Positions 8,186 through 15,944 of a stretch of DNA of 64,000 nt are shown piece after piece. Within the stretch, counting starts at the first letter, position 1; every line of letters begins with the position of its first letter. A program made the translations under genes and the position numbers. Source of the DNA: Laspinema palackyanum D2c. GTDB taxonomy: Bacteria > Cyanobacteriota > Cyanobacteriia > Cyanobacteriales > Laspinemataceae. Location of the stretch: NCBI RefSeq assembly GCF_025370875.1, contig NZ_JAMXFD010000001.1, positions 38,182 through 102,181 on the forward strand, given 5' to 3'. Under the pieces are notes generated by a model that saw only the letters and a list, made by a program, of their open reading frames with translations, made no database searches and was not told where the DNA came from.

Positions 8186-10060
8186 TTAACGACCCTCTCG
8201 AATATACTGTAAGATTCCTTGGGCGATCGCCTCGGCCATGCGGGTTCGCTCGGTTGGATTGGCCAGCATTCGCGCATCATCGCGCCCTGTAACAAAGCCG
8301 GTTTCGACTAAAACTGCGGGCATATTGGTATGGCGCAACACATAAAATCGGGCGCGTCGGACGCCGCGATCGCGCATATTACTAAAAGAACGCAACATAC
8401 TCCGGTGAATGGTCTGAGCTAACCGCTGCCCGCTACTGAAATAATAAGTCTCTAACCCATTCACATCGGGCCGGGACATACTAATTGCATTGGCATGAAT
8501 GCTGACAAATAAATTAGCATTGACGCGATTTGCCAACTGGGTTCTGGGGGCTAAATCAATGGTGCGATCGTCTTGGCGTGTCATCACAACGGTTACCCCA
8601 TTTCGCTCCAAAATTTCCGCGACTTGTCGGGAAATATCTAAGACAACTTCTTTCTCTCGCAATCCGCCAATGCCCACGGCACCAGGGTCTCGGCCTCCAT
8701 GTCCGGCATCAATCACCACGACTCGGCGGCTGGTTGTTGGCACTCGGGGAGTCGAAGGGGCCGGAGTTGAGGTGGGAGGGGCCGGAGTTTGAGTGGTTGG
8801 CGGTGGAACGGCGATCGGCAGACTCCTCTCTCCGACAGCAACGGTTGGAGGGGTCTGGGCGGGGGTTTCGGGAATGCTGTTGGGTTGCAACTGTACCCGA
8901 AGTTGATTCCCCGAGGGGTGACTGAGGCCCCCCACCTGAATTCCGGCGGCGGGTTGCACGAGGACGACAACGGTTTCTGGGTCCTCCTCAATGGTCCGCA
9001 CCCATAACAGGGAGGATTGGGATGGGGTTCTCAATTCCCGAGGGGGTTGGGCCAGTTGGGATGAAAATAGGGTGATTTTATAGGCAAGGGTCTGGATATC
9101 CCATTCGGTTTTGTACCCTACGGGGCGATCGCTATTCACGACAACGGAGGTCCCATCATTCGCGAGTTCCACGGACTGAATGGTCGCTAAGGAGGGGAGA
9201 CTGGAGGAACTGGGGGGGGTCTGTCCTTGGGGCCAAATCACGATTTCCCCTAGGTCGGTGACTTGTGCTTGCCAGTTGCGACGGGTGTCGTTTAAGTTCA
9301 ACAAGACTCGGGATAAGAGGGGGGAATCGGAGACTTGAATCGCTTCTAAGCGGTTGACGCCGAGGCGATCGACTCTCCTCACCCGTTCGGTGATTTGTGG
9401 GGAGAGTTTCACCCCGGGAAGGTCCAGGGTCACCCAGGTGCGATCGGTACTCCATCGCAGGTCAATTTCAGGAGTGGGTCCCGAGGTTCTTAAAATAAAC
9501 CCTTCATCCAGGACCTCTATGCCTTGGAGGAGGGTGCTGTTGACGGTAACCGCTGGAGGCGGGGGGACCGGGGTTTGAGTGGGTGAAATGGCGACTTCCG
9601 GTTGTGGAGTGGGGAGTTGCACGGTCCACTGACTCGGAGAACTGCCTCGAAATTGGACTTGATCCGGGTTGAGGGTATAGCCTGGGGCGAGTTCTACCAC
9701 AATTCGACTGGTTTGGCGTTCAAACTGTCCCACTCGAATTTCCCGAATGGTTCCCCCGACCCGTTCTCGCACCGTAGTCTGGCCTAATGTGGTCCCGGGT
9801 AGGTCGATAATTAACCGGGTGGGATTAGACAGCAGTTGTGCCTTGGGTTGCACGTTTCCGGTGGTTCTAAAGTTGAGTTGGTTGCGATCGCGCTCAAACC
9901 GCCAGGAGTCTAATCTGGCAGCGACGGCAGGGGATGCGGCAAAAATCGAGGCGGCGATCGCTAAAACCACTAGCATAAACCGCAATTTTCCGGTTCTGCT
10001 CGAACGGTTTGGACTCGAAATCAAATCTAATCGTTGGGTCACCTTAGTAATCTCTAGCAA
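8186..10060 (-). CDS. amiC: AMIN-domain N-acetylmuramoyl-L-alanine amidase (AmiC type 2)
   Basis: This paralogue of the next gene has the same order: signal segment (FMLVVLAIAASIFAASPAVAA), AMIN domain starting RLDSWRFERDRNQLNFRTTG, two further beta-rich repeats, a Pro/Thr-rich linker (about residues 395-445) and Amidase_3. Active-site residues are intact (DAGHGGRDPGA, LREKEVVLD, SIHANA, LVETGF). The linker is much richer in proline than in the sister protein. The start is uncertain: TTG at 10060, or GTG at 10042, which aligns with the sister's MKVTQ. Tandem amiC pairs are known in Nostoc, where they act at septa; the arrangement here suggests the same role. A 712-base gene-free region lies upstream. 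Confidence 0.92.
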   Translation of the reverse strand: MLEITKVTQRLDLISSPNRSSRTGKLRFMLVVLAIAASIFAASPAVAARLDSWRFERDRNQLNFRTTGNVQPKAQLLSNPTRLIIDLPGTTLGQTTVRERVGGTIREIRVGQFERQTSRIVVELAPGYTLNPDQVQFRGSSPSQWTVQLPTPQPEVAISPTQTPVPPPPAVTVNSTLLQGIEVLDEGFILRTSGPTPEIDLRWSTDRTWVTLDLPGVKLSPQITERVRRVDRLGVNRLEAIQVSDSPLLSRVLLNLNDTRRNWQAQVTDLGEIVIWPQGQTPPSSSSLPSLATIQSVELANDGTSVVVNSDRPVGYKTEWDIQTLAYKITLFSSQLAQPPRELRTPSQSSLLWVRTIEEDPETVVVLVQPAAGIQVGGLSHPSGNQLRVQLQPNSIPETPAQTPPTVAVGERSLPIAVPPPTTQTPAPPTSTPAPSTPRVPTTSRRVVVIDAGHGGRDPGAVGIGGLREKEVVLDISRQVAEILERNGVTVVMTRQDDRTIDLAPRTQLANRVNANLFVSIHANAISMSRPDVNGLETYYFSSGQRLAQTIHRSMLRSFSNMRDRGVRRARFYVLRHTNMPAVLVETGFVTGRDDARMLANPTERTRMAEAIAQGILQYIREGR

Positions 10061-10772
10061 ACGACTGTACGCAGGTTTCTGATGCCCCCAGTCGCCTCCC
10101 GGGAAAGAATCAATTTTGTAACTTTTTGAATCTTTAGCTGGGTAGGCAGTTGGTATAGAATGCAGTGGATATCCCCGATGTTTCCGAAACTGATGCCTTA
10201 GAAACGAGAGGATTCCTTTTTAGGCTCTTTTAGCTAGGAAAATTGATTTTAGGGAGAATAAATCAGTCACATTGTTACAAAAGTTTAAAAAACAAATACT
10301 CTGTACAATCTTCTATTTTGCGGGTATCAGGGTTAATAAATAAGGCTAAAAACCCAAATCATGGTTCCAATTATTAGACCCAAAATTGAGGGAAAAACAC
10401 GGGCTATTAAAAATTTACCCAACAATTTTAAGTGCAATTACAGAGCAATTTTGGATAATGGGATCCATAAAATACCGGCAAAACAGAATAGTTTAGGACT
10501 GTACGATTGTGGAAAACCCTGATCAGGATTAGAAAATAGATGGGTTAAAAATAGACCGATCGCTGTTGAAAGCGCGGATCACCGGGGTGTTCCATGATAC
10601 TCAATCAGTTTGGGTGCGATCGGCTTCTGCCTTCGAGGGTTAAAAAATTTAAAATCCTACAAGACGGCGGTGTAAAATACCGAAAATTCTTCCACAAAAG
10701 AACACAAGAGAATCATTTCTTTTTTATATTAGGGAAGAATAACCCCTGAAAGTTTACCCGGAGAAAGAACCC
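10061..10772. other. Gene-free region upstream of the amidases
   Basis: This 712-base, AT-rich stretch separates the minus-strand amidase pair from the plus-strand Nudix gene. I see no credible open frame, no member of the hairpin repeat families and no tRNA. It must hold the divergent promoters. One HIP1-like site (near 10558) and the run of T-, A-rich sequence from 10220 to 10480 are the only features of note. Confidence 0.6.
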
Positions 10773-11207
10773 ATGAGTCATCACCCAGTTCAGGTAGCCC
10801 TCGCAATCCTGCATCAAGAGGGTCAGTTTCTCTTGCAACTGCGAGACAATATACCCGGTATCGTTTATCCAGGATATTGGGGTTTATTTGGAGGACATCT
10901 CGAACCCGGAGAACTCCCTCTCGAAACCTTGCGGCGAGAATTACAGGAAGAAATTACTTATGAAGCCAAACAAGTATCCGAGTTCGGTTGTTTTGAAACC
11001 CCAGAAGTCGTCCGTCATGTCTTTAATGTTCCCTTGACTGTGGATATTGGGGAGTTAGTGCTTCATGAAGGATGGGATATGGGATTTTGGACCCCGGAGG
11101 ATATTCGTCGCGGGAGTCGCTATTCGGAAAAAGCCGGTGAAGTCCGTCCTCTCGGAGAACCTCATCAACAAATATTTTTAAAGTTTATGGCGGAGGGATT
11201 ATTGTAA
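10773..11207 (+). CDS. Nudix hydrolase
   Basis: A 144-residue Nudix protein, expected to hydrolyse a nucleoside diphosphate linked to another moiety, with Mg2+. The Nudix box lies at about residues 42-64: GHLEPGELPLETLRRELQEE fits G-x5-E-x7-R-E-U-x-E-E. The Gly expected after EE-x is replaced by Thr (EEITY). The N-terminal strand PVQVALAILHQEGQFLLQLR is typical of MutT-like members. The substrate cannot be told. A GGAG sequence lies about 10 bases before the ATG. It may be co-transcribed with the reductase that starts 55 bases downstream. Confidence 0.9.
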   Translation: MSHHPVQVALAILHQEGQFLLQLRDNIPGIVYPGYWGLFGGHLEPGELPLETLRRELQEEITYEAKQVSEFGCFETPEVVRHVFNVPLTVDIGELVLHEGWDMGFWTPEDIRRGSRYSEKAGEVRPLGEPHQQIFLKFMAEGLL

Positions 11208-11262
11208 GCGTATGCGGGTCAGTTAAACTAGATTGACCCCTTGATTATTGATTCCGAGAAAC

Positions 11263-11976
11263 ATGAGCGATCGCCCGACAACCACCGTAATTCTAGCCAT
11301 GAGTGCCGATGGCAAAATCTCCGACTCCCTGCGATCGCCCCTCCTCTTCGGGTCTCCCGCCGATAAAAACCATTTAGAACAACAAGTCGCCGCCGCCGAT
11401 GCCGTCATCACCGGTGCCGGAACCTTCCGCGTCAAAGACACCGCCATGAGAGTCGTGAATCCGGACCGAATTAGCCAGCGCGAACAAGCCGGAAAACCCC
11501 CCCAACCCGTGCAAATCGTCGCCTCTGCCACCGGCAACCTCCCGCGCCACATCCCCCTATTCCAACAACCCGTTCCCCGCTGGTTACTCACCACCCGCGC
11601 CGGTGCCGAACCCTGGTACAACGATTCCGGCTTCGATAAAATTCTAGTCAGCGAAACCCCCTCCGGTAGCGTAGACTGGCACGATGCCTTCCAACAAATC
11701 GCCACCCTAGGCATTAAAAAATTAGCCATCCTCGGAGGAGGAAACCTAGTCGCCTCCCTACTCGCAGAGGACCTAATCGATGAACTTTGGCTCACCCTCT
11801 GCCCCCTCCTCATCGGTGGCACCAACGCACCCACCCCCGTAGACGGCAGCGGATTTACCACACAAACCGCACCCCGCCTAGAACTCTTAGAGGTCAAAAC
11901 CATCGACGCAGAGGTATTCTTACACTACCGCCTGCGCAGACAATCAGAACCGGCGGGGGATAAATCCCCCGCCTAA
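11263..11976 (+). CDS. RibD C-terminal-domain reductase
   Basis: This stand-alone RibD_C / dihydrofolate-reductase-fold protein (about 237 residues from the chosen ATG) probably uses NADPH to reduce a riboflavin-pathway intermediate or a related substrate. Family marks are TTTVILAMSADGKIS at the start, DAVITGAGTFRVKD, a glycine-rich LAILGGGNLVASLLAEDLIDELWLT segment (cut here into its two motifs LGGGNLVASLL and DELWLTLCPLLIGG) and the terminal strands. No deaminase domain is present. A TTG five codons upstream is a weaker start. The last seven codons (AGDKSPA) and the stop are encoded by the palindromic repeat that begins at 11951, so the C-terminus was remodelled by repeat insertion. Confidence 0.87.
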   Translation: MSDRPTTTVILAMSADGKISDSLRSPLLFGSPADKNHLEQQVAAADAVITGAGTFRVKDTAMRVVNPDRISQREQAGKPPQPVQIVASATGNLPRHIPLFQQPVPRWLLTTRAGAEPWYNDSGFDKILVSETPSGSVDWHDAFQQIATLGIKKLAILGGGNLVASLLAEDLIDELWLTLCPLLIGGTNAPTPVDGSGFTTQTAPRLELLEVKTIDAEVFLHYRLRRQSEPAGDKSPA

Positions 11977-12079
11977 CAGCTCAAGTCGGTTGAAACCGAC
12001 TGAAAGTCTTATGGGATAGTGCTTTTAGTCGGTTTTTAACCGACTTGAGCTATGAGCCGGGGGATTTATCCCCCGGCGG
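11951..12079. repeat. Composite palindromic repeat (AGTCGG family)
   Basis: A full copy bounded by GGCGGGGGATAAATCCCCCGCC on the left and CCGGGGGATTTATCCCCCGG on the right. Between them are AAGTCGGTTGAAACCGACT, a GAAAGTCTTATGGGATAGTGC spacer and AGTCGGTTTTTAACCGACTT. The left end lies inside the 3' end of the RibD-type gene and supplies its stop codon. Confidence 0.9.
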
Positions 12080-12150
12080 TTGTTGCTCCCACAGCATCCC
12101 AAGAATCGATTACCCTAGGAAAGTGAACGCTCTACCCTCAACGGTTGGTA

Positions 12151-13347
12151 ATGGTGGAACAGCTCAAGCCTCAAATTTCTGTTGCCTGGATCGACAACAT
12201 CGCCGAAGTCCCCCAGACGGCGTGGGATGCTCTCGCCATCCCCCTGCAAACCCCCTTTTTTGAATGGAACTGGTTGCACAATATGGAAGCCTCCGGCAGT
12301 GCAACCGCCAAAACGGGATGGTTGCCGAATCATTTAACCCTGTGGCGACATGGAGAACTGATTGGTGCCGCGCCGATGTATCTGAAAGGACATTCGCGGG
12401 GAGAATTCGTCTTTGATCACCAATGGGCAGATTTAGCCTATCGCCTCGGTGTGGAATATTATCCCAAACTGTTGGGGATGAGTCCAGTGACGCCGGTAAC
12501 GGGATATCGGTTTTTGATTGCACCGGGAGAAGATGAGGAAGAAATTACCAGGATGATGATTCATGCGATCGATGAATTTTGCAGTCGCCACAATATTTCC
12601 TCCTGTAATTTCCTCTATGTCGATCCAGACTGGCGATCGCTGATGGAACGACTCGGTTATACTCCCTGGCTGCATCACAGTTATATTTGGCAGAATACCG
12701 GATTTAATACCTTTGATGATTACTTAGCCGTCTTCAATGCCAATCAGCGCCGCAACATCAAACGGGAACGCAAAGCCGTCGCTACAGCAGGGATTGAAGT
12801 TAAGGCATTACATGGGGATGATATCCCGCATACCTTGTTACTGCGGATGTATCAATTTTATAGTGACCATTGCGATCGCTTTGGTTGGTGGGGGAGCAAA
12901 TATTTAACCAAGCAATTTTTTGAGCAACTGTATCACAACTTTCGCGATCGCGTCTTATTAATTGCTGCCTATCCCGAAGGAAACGATATTCGCCATCCCA
13001 TCGCTATGTCCTTTTGCCTCACCAAAGGGGAACAACTTTATGGACGATATTGGGGATGTAATTACGATATTGACTCCCTCCATTTCGAGGCTTGCTATTA
13101 CAAACCCATCGAATGGGGAATCGAACATGGCATTCAATCCTTCGACCCCGGTGCCGGAGGACAACACAAAAAACGCCGAGGGTTTCCAGCAACCCCCAAT
13201 CACAGTTTACATCGATTTTACAATCAGCGCTTGGGTCAAATTCTGCGCCCTTATCTGAAAGAAGTCAATGTGATGGAAGCCCAGCAAATTGATGCCATTA
13301 ATGAGGGGTTACCGTTCAAGGAAACCCTGCCAGAGTTGAAGATGTAA
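12151..13347 (+). CDS. FemAB/GNAT-like N-acyltransferase (COG3146 type)
   Basis: About 398 residues, matching the predicted N-acyltransferase family PF04339 (FemAB-like, double GNAT fold). Recognisable segments are TPFFEWNWLHNMEASGSA near the N-terminus, LPNHLTLWRHGELIGAAPMY, and in the C-terminal half NQRRNIKRERKAV and FDPGAGGQHKKRRGF. The function is unproven; the fold suggests transfer of an acyl or aminoacyl group, possibly in envelope or peptidoglycan metabolism. The ATG at 12151 is preferred to a TTG two codons earlier. The gene lies just downstream of a palindromic repeat, so it likely has its own promoter. Confidence 0.87.
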   Translation: MVEQLKPQISVAWIDNIAEVPQTAWDALAIPLQTPFFEWNWLHNMEASGSATAKTGWLPNHLTLWRHGELIGAAPMYLKGHSRGEFVFDHQWADLAYRLGVEYYPKLLGMSPVTPVTGYRFLIAPGEDEEEITRMMIHAIDEFCSRHNISSCNFLYVDPDWRSLMERLGYTPWLHHSYIWQNTGFNTFDDYLAVFNANQRRNIKRERKAVATAGIEVKALHGDDIPHTLLLRMYQFYSDHCDRFGWWGSKYLTKQFFEQLYHNFRDRVLLIAAYPEGNDIRHPIAMSFCLTKGEQLYGRYWGCNYDIDSLHFEACYYKPIEWGIEHGIQSFDPGAGGQHKKRRGFPATPNHSLHRFYNQRLGQILRPYLKEVNVMEAQQIDAINEGLPFKETLPELKM

Positions 13348-13397
13348 GATGGAGTCGCTCGGTTTAAACCGGGCGCTCTCTCTAGGAAAAGTCGTTT

Positions 13398-14219
13398 TTA
13401 CTGCTGCTTTAATTTTTGGACTTCCTCAAGGCTCAAGCCAGTGGTTTGCGCGATCGCCTCTTCATCTAATAAGTTCAGCAACCCTTTGGCAATTTCTCGC
13501 TCCCTGTTATTCACTGCTTTTAAAATCGCGTTTCGCTGGTCGTGGATAAAAATTTCTCGCTGTTCTAATTCCTCTAATTCTTCCCGGTTAAGATTGGCTT
13601 GATTGGCGATCTCAAAGGCTTGTTCAATTTCTGGGACGGCGCTCATTGTTTCTGGCACGGTTTGTAAATTCCGGCCACTTTTCATAAAATAGAGCCACTT
13701 ATCCGTGAGAGTCTCTAACTGTTCCAGTTCTTTCGTGAATTTGGGTAACTCCACAAAGACTAATTCTAAATCATAACTCAAATAATCTACCAGATAATCT
13801 TTCTCTTTCAAAACAAAGTGGGAAATTACTTTATCAAAGTCTGCAAACATTTGAAAATCGACAATAGTCAAGGCAATCACGGGATTTAATAAATTGTAAT
13901 CTTCTCCTACATCCAGTTGAATGGAATAAGATTTAGCGGCGTTATAGAGGATCCGCTTTTCAAAGCCCGCTACATTCAGCACTTGCATTTCGACGATCGC
14001 TGTTTTGTTGCCGGTAATTTTTGCTTTAATATCTAGGTAAGTTTCTTTGACCCCTCGGATGCGGGGAGCCAAATATGGGTTCAGGATTTCTAAATCTTCT
14101 ATAATGGGCTGGCCTTCATAGAGCATTGCATTTAAAAAACTGATTAAAATATCTTTGCTCTGTTCAGACCCAAATATTTTTTTAAAGGCGATATCGGTTT
14201 TGGGATTAATAAATCTCAT
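13398..14219 (-). CDS. Rpn/PD-(D/E)XK nuclease-family putative transposase
   Basis: A 273-residue member of the recombination-promoting nuclease (Rpn, PDDEXK transposase-like) family. Its opening, MRFINPKTDIAFKKIFG followed by FLNAML, is diagnostic. Nuclease-type residues are visible in TYLDIKAKI (Asp) and TAIVEMQV (Glu-x-Gln), then KRILYNAAKSYSIQL. The C-terminal 70 residues are charged and helical (EELEELEQREIF), ending in a helix-turn-helix-like AIAQTTGLSLEEVQKLKQQ. Rpn proteins in E. coli have endonuclease activity and raise RecA-independent recombination. No terminal inverted repeats of an insertion sequence flank it. It is intact and not obviously mobile. Confidence 0.9.
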   Translation of the reverse strand: MRFINPKTDIAFKKIFGSEQSKDILISFLNAMLYEGQPIIEDLEILNPYLAPRIRGVKETYLDIKAKITGNKTAIVEMQVLNVAGFEKRILYNAAKSYSIQLDVGEDYNLLNPVIALTIVDFQMFADFDKVISHFVLKEKDYLVDYLSYDLELVFVELPKFTKELEQLETLTDKWLYFMKSGRNLQTVPETMSAVPEIEQAFEIANQANLNREELEELEQREIFIHDQRNAILKAVNNREREIAKGLLNLLDEEAIAQTTGLSLEEVQKLKQQ

Positions 14220-14307
14220 CGAGTTGCCTCCTGAATTAGCCTATGATTTTACCCATATTATGGAAACACTAGAAAAAGCGATCGCTATCCTAATTATACT
14301 CAAAAAA

Positions 14308-14354
14308 TCACCAACTGTAGGGGCGATTCGCTTTCTCGCCCCTACAGTTGGTGA
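14308..14354. repeat. 19-bp perfect inverted repeat (ACTGTAGGGGCGA)
   Basis: The arms TCACCAACTGTAGGGGCGA and TCGCCCCTACAGTTGGTGA pair perfectly around a 9-base loop. This belongs to the GGCGATTCGCGAATCGCC-type elements also seen at 23.9, 48.1 and 58.6 kb, here with the central CGAATC lost. Confidence 0.85.
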
Positions 14355-14366
14355 AAACCCACCTAA

Positions 14367-14442
14367 AAACGTTGCACCATAAGGCTTTCAGTCGGTTTCA
14401 ACCGACTTTAGCTATTAGGCGGGGGATTGATCCCCCGCCGGG
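14367..14442. repeat. Partial composite repeat (AGTCGG family)
   Basis: This is the right-hand half of the element: GCACCATAAGGCTTTCAGTCGG, then AACCGACTTTAGCTATTAG, closing with GGCGGGGGATTGATCCCCCGCC. It sits directly beyond the alanine racemase stop codon and next to the 14308 hairpin, so two repeat families have accumulated in one gap. Confidence 0.82.
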
Positions 14443-14471
14443 TGTTGCCACTTACCCCCGCCAGGAGTTGC

Positions 14472-15665
14472 TTACGACGTGGCGGCTTGTTCCCAACATT
14501 CCAAGGTTTGACCCACAGCGATGCGGGGTAAGCGATGTTTAAAGCCGCACAAAATCTCCCAGGAAATGGTTCCTAATTTATCCGCCCAATCATCGGCGGT
14601 GATTGAGTAGTTGCCATCTCGTCCAAGTAAGGTGACGACTTCTCCGAGTTCTAAGTCAGGGATGTTGCTCACATCTAACATCATCTGATCCATTGTAATT
14701 GACCCAATCTGTCTCACCTGTTTTCCCCGGATGAGGACTTGCATTTGGTTGGAGAGGTTGCGGGGTACGCCGTCGGCATAGCCAATTCCGATCGCAGCGA
14801 TTCTCATGTCGCAGTCGGCAATAAACCGATGGCCGTAACTGACGCCGGTTCCGGCTGCGATCGCCTTAATGTGAGTCACCCTCGCCTTAACCTGTAGTGC
14901 CGGTTGTAATGTCAGGCGCGATCGCAGATGTGGTGCAGGATATAATCCATATATCCCTAATCCCACTCGCACCATATCATAATGCAACTGGCGATCGCTT
15001 AAGGTGGCCGCAGAATTGGCAAAGTGCAAGCGCGGTAATGCGATTCCGGTCTCCTGAACTTGCCGAATCACACATTGGAACCGCTGATGTTGCAGTTGCA
15101 TCACCGTGGGGTCTTCACTATCCGCTGTGGCTAAATGGGAATAAATGCTAGACAATTCCAAATGAGGCAGGCGATCGACTAATTTCACAAACTCTGCCGC
15201 CTCTTGCCACGGTGCGCCCAACCGTGACATCCCGGTATCAATTTTAACATGAACCGGCACGGAATAGGAATGCTCACTCAGGGTTTCAGAAAACACGAAC
15301 GCTTGTTTCGGGGTGCAAAGGGTCGGTTCCAACCGCCAACGCACCATTGCGCGCAGTTGGTCCGGGGTGTAGGTTGCCCCTAAAACTTGCACGGGGGCGG
15401 TAATTCCTGCTTCCCGGAGTTCGATGCCTTCGGGAATGGTGGCGACTCCCAACCATTTTGCCCCTGCCTGTAATACCGTCTGGGCAACGGTGACGGCCCC
15501 ATGTCCATAAGCATCCGCTTTAATCACCGCCATGAGGTCGGTTTTTGGGGATAACAGACGCTGGATTTCGCGGACATTCTGGGCGATCGCCCCGATATCC
15601 ACCTCCACCCAAGCGCGATCGCATCGCATTGATGAAATACTCTGACTTTCCTCCCAACTCAGCAT
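14472..15665 (-). CDS. alr: Alanine racemase
   Basis: Alr converts L-alanine to D-alanine with pyridoxal phosphate, supplying peptidoglycan synthesis in the cytosol. The protein has 397 residues. The PLP lysine is in MAVIKADAYGHGA (Lys49), and the second catalytic base, a tyrosine, is in TGVSYGHRF. The family segments KIDTGMSRLG and GSITMDQMMLDV are also present. The first 13 residues (MLSWEESQSISSM) are extra relative to many homologues, and the inner Met13 could be the start. The gene ends close to a repeat cluster. It fits with the other cell-wall genes in the window but is not in an operon with them. Confidence 0.96.
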   Translation of the reverse strand: MLSWEESQSISSMRCDRAWVEVDIGAIAQNVREIQRLLSPKTDLMAVIKADAYGHGAVTVAQTVLQAGAKWLGVATIPEGIELREAGITAPVQVLGATYTPDQLRAMVRWRLEPTLCTPKQAFVFSETLSEHSYSVPVHVKIDTGMSRLGAPWQEAAEFVKLVDRLPHLELSSIYSHLATADSEDPTVMQLQHQRFQCVIRQVQETGIALPRLHFANSAATLSDRQLHYDMVRVGLGIYGLYPAPHLRSRLTLQPALQVKARVTHIKAIAAGTGVSYGHRFIADCDMRIAAIGIGYADGVPRNLSNQMQVLIRGKQVRQIGSITMDQMMLDVSNIPDLELGEVVTLLGRDGNYSITADDWADKLGTISWEILCGFKHRLPRIAVGQTLECWEQAATS

Positions 15666-15944
15666 TTTTACGCACTCCTCAAGTCACTCACACCACAATT
15701 GAACTATAAATCAAACACTGACTCCGGAGATTTGCGAAAACTTCAACCGAATTTAGATTTGCGATCGAGTATTTAGAATAAAAACAGGGCTAAATATCCA
15801 TCGGGCAATCTGACATCGGGTGATTTTTGGCAAAATCCGCAGAATGAAAAATTAAGACTTGAAGAACTCCGTTCTGCTTGCTCAATTTTTCCCAGTCCTC
15901 AACTGACCACTTCCCAGTCTCAACCCTCAATTCCAGAAGAGAAG

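Noticed and set aside
11223-11903. 226-codon frame antisense to the RibD-type gene
   Set aside because: It mirrors a well-supported gene and its protein is Arg/Ser-rich with no domain.
13398-14219. Active insertion sequence
   Set aside because: The Rpn nuclease gene has no terminal inverted repeats or target duplication; the neighbouring hairpins belong to other families.
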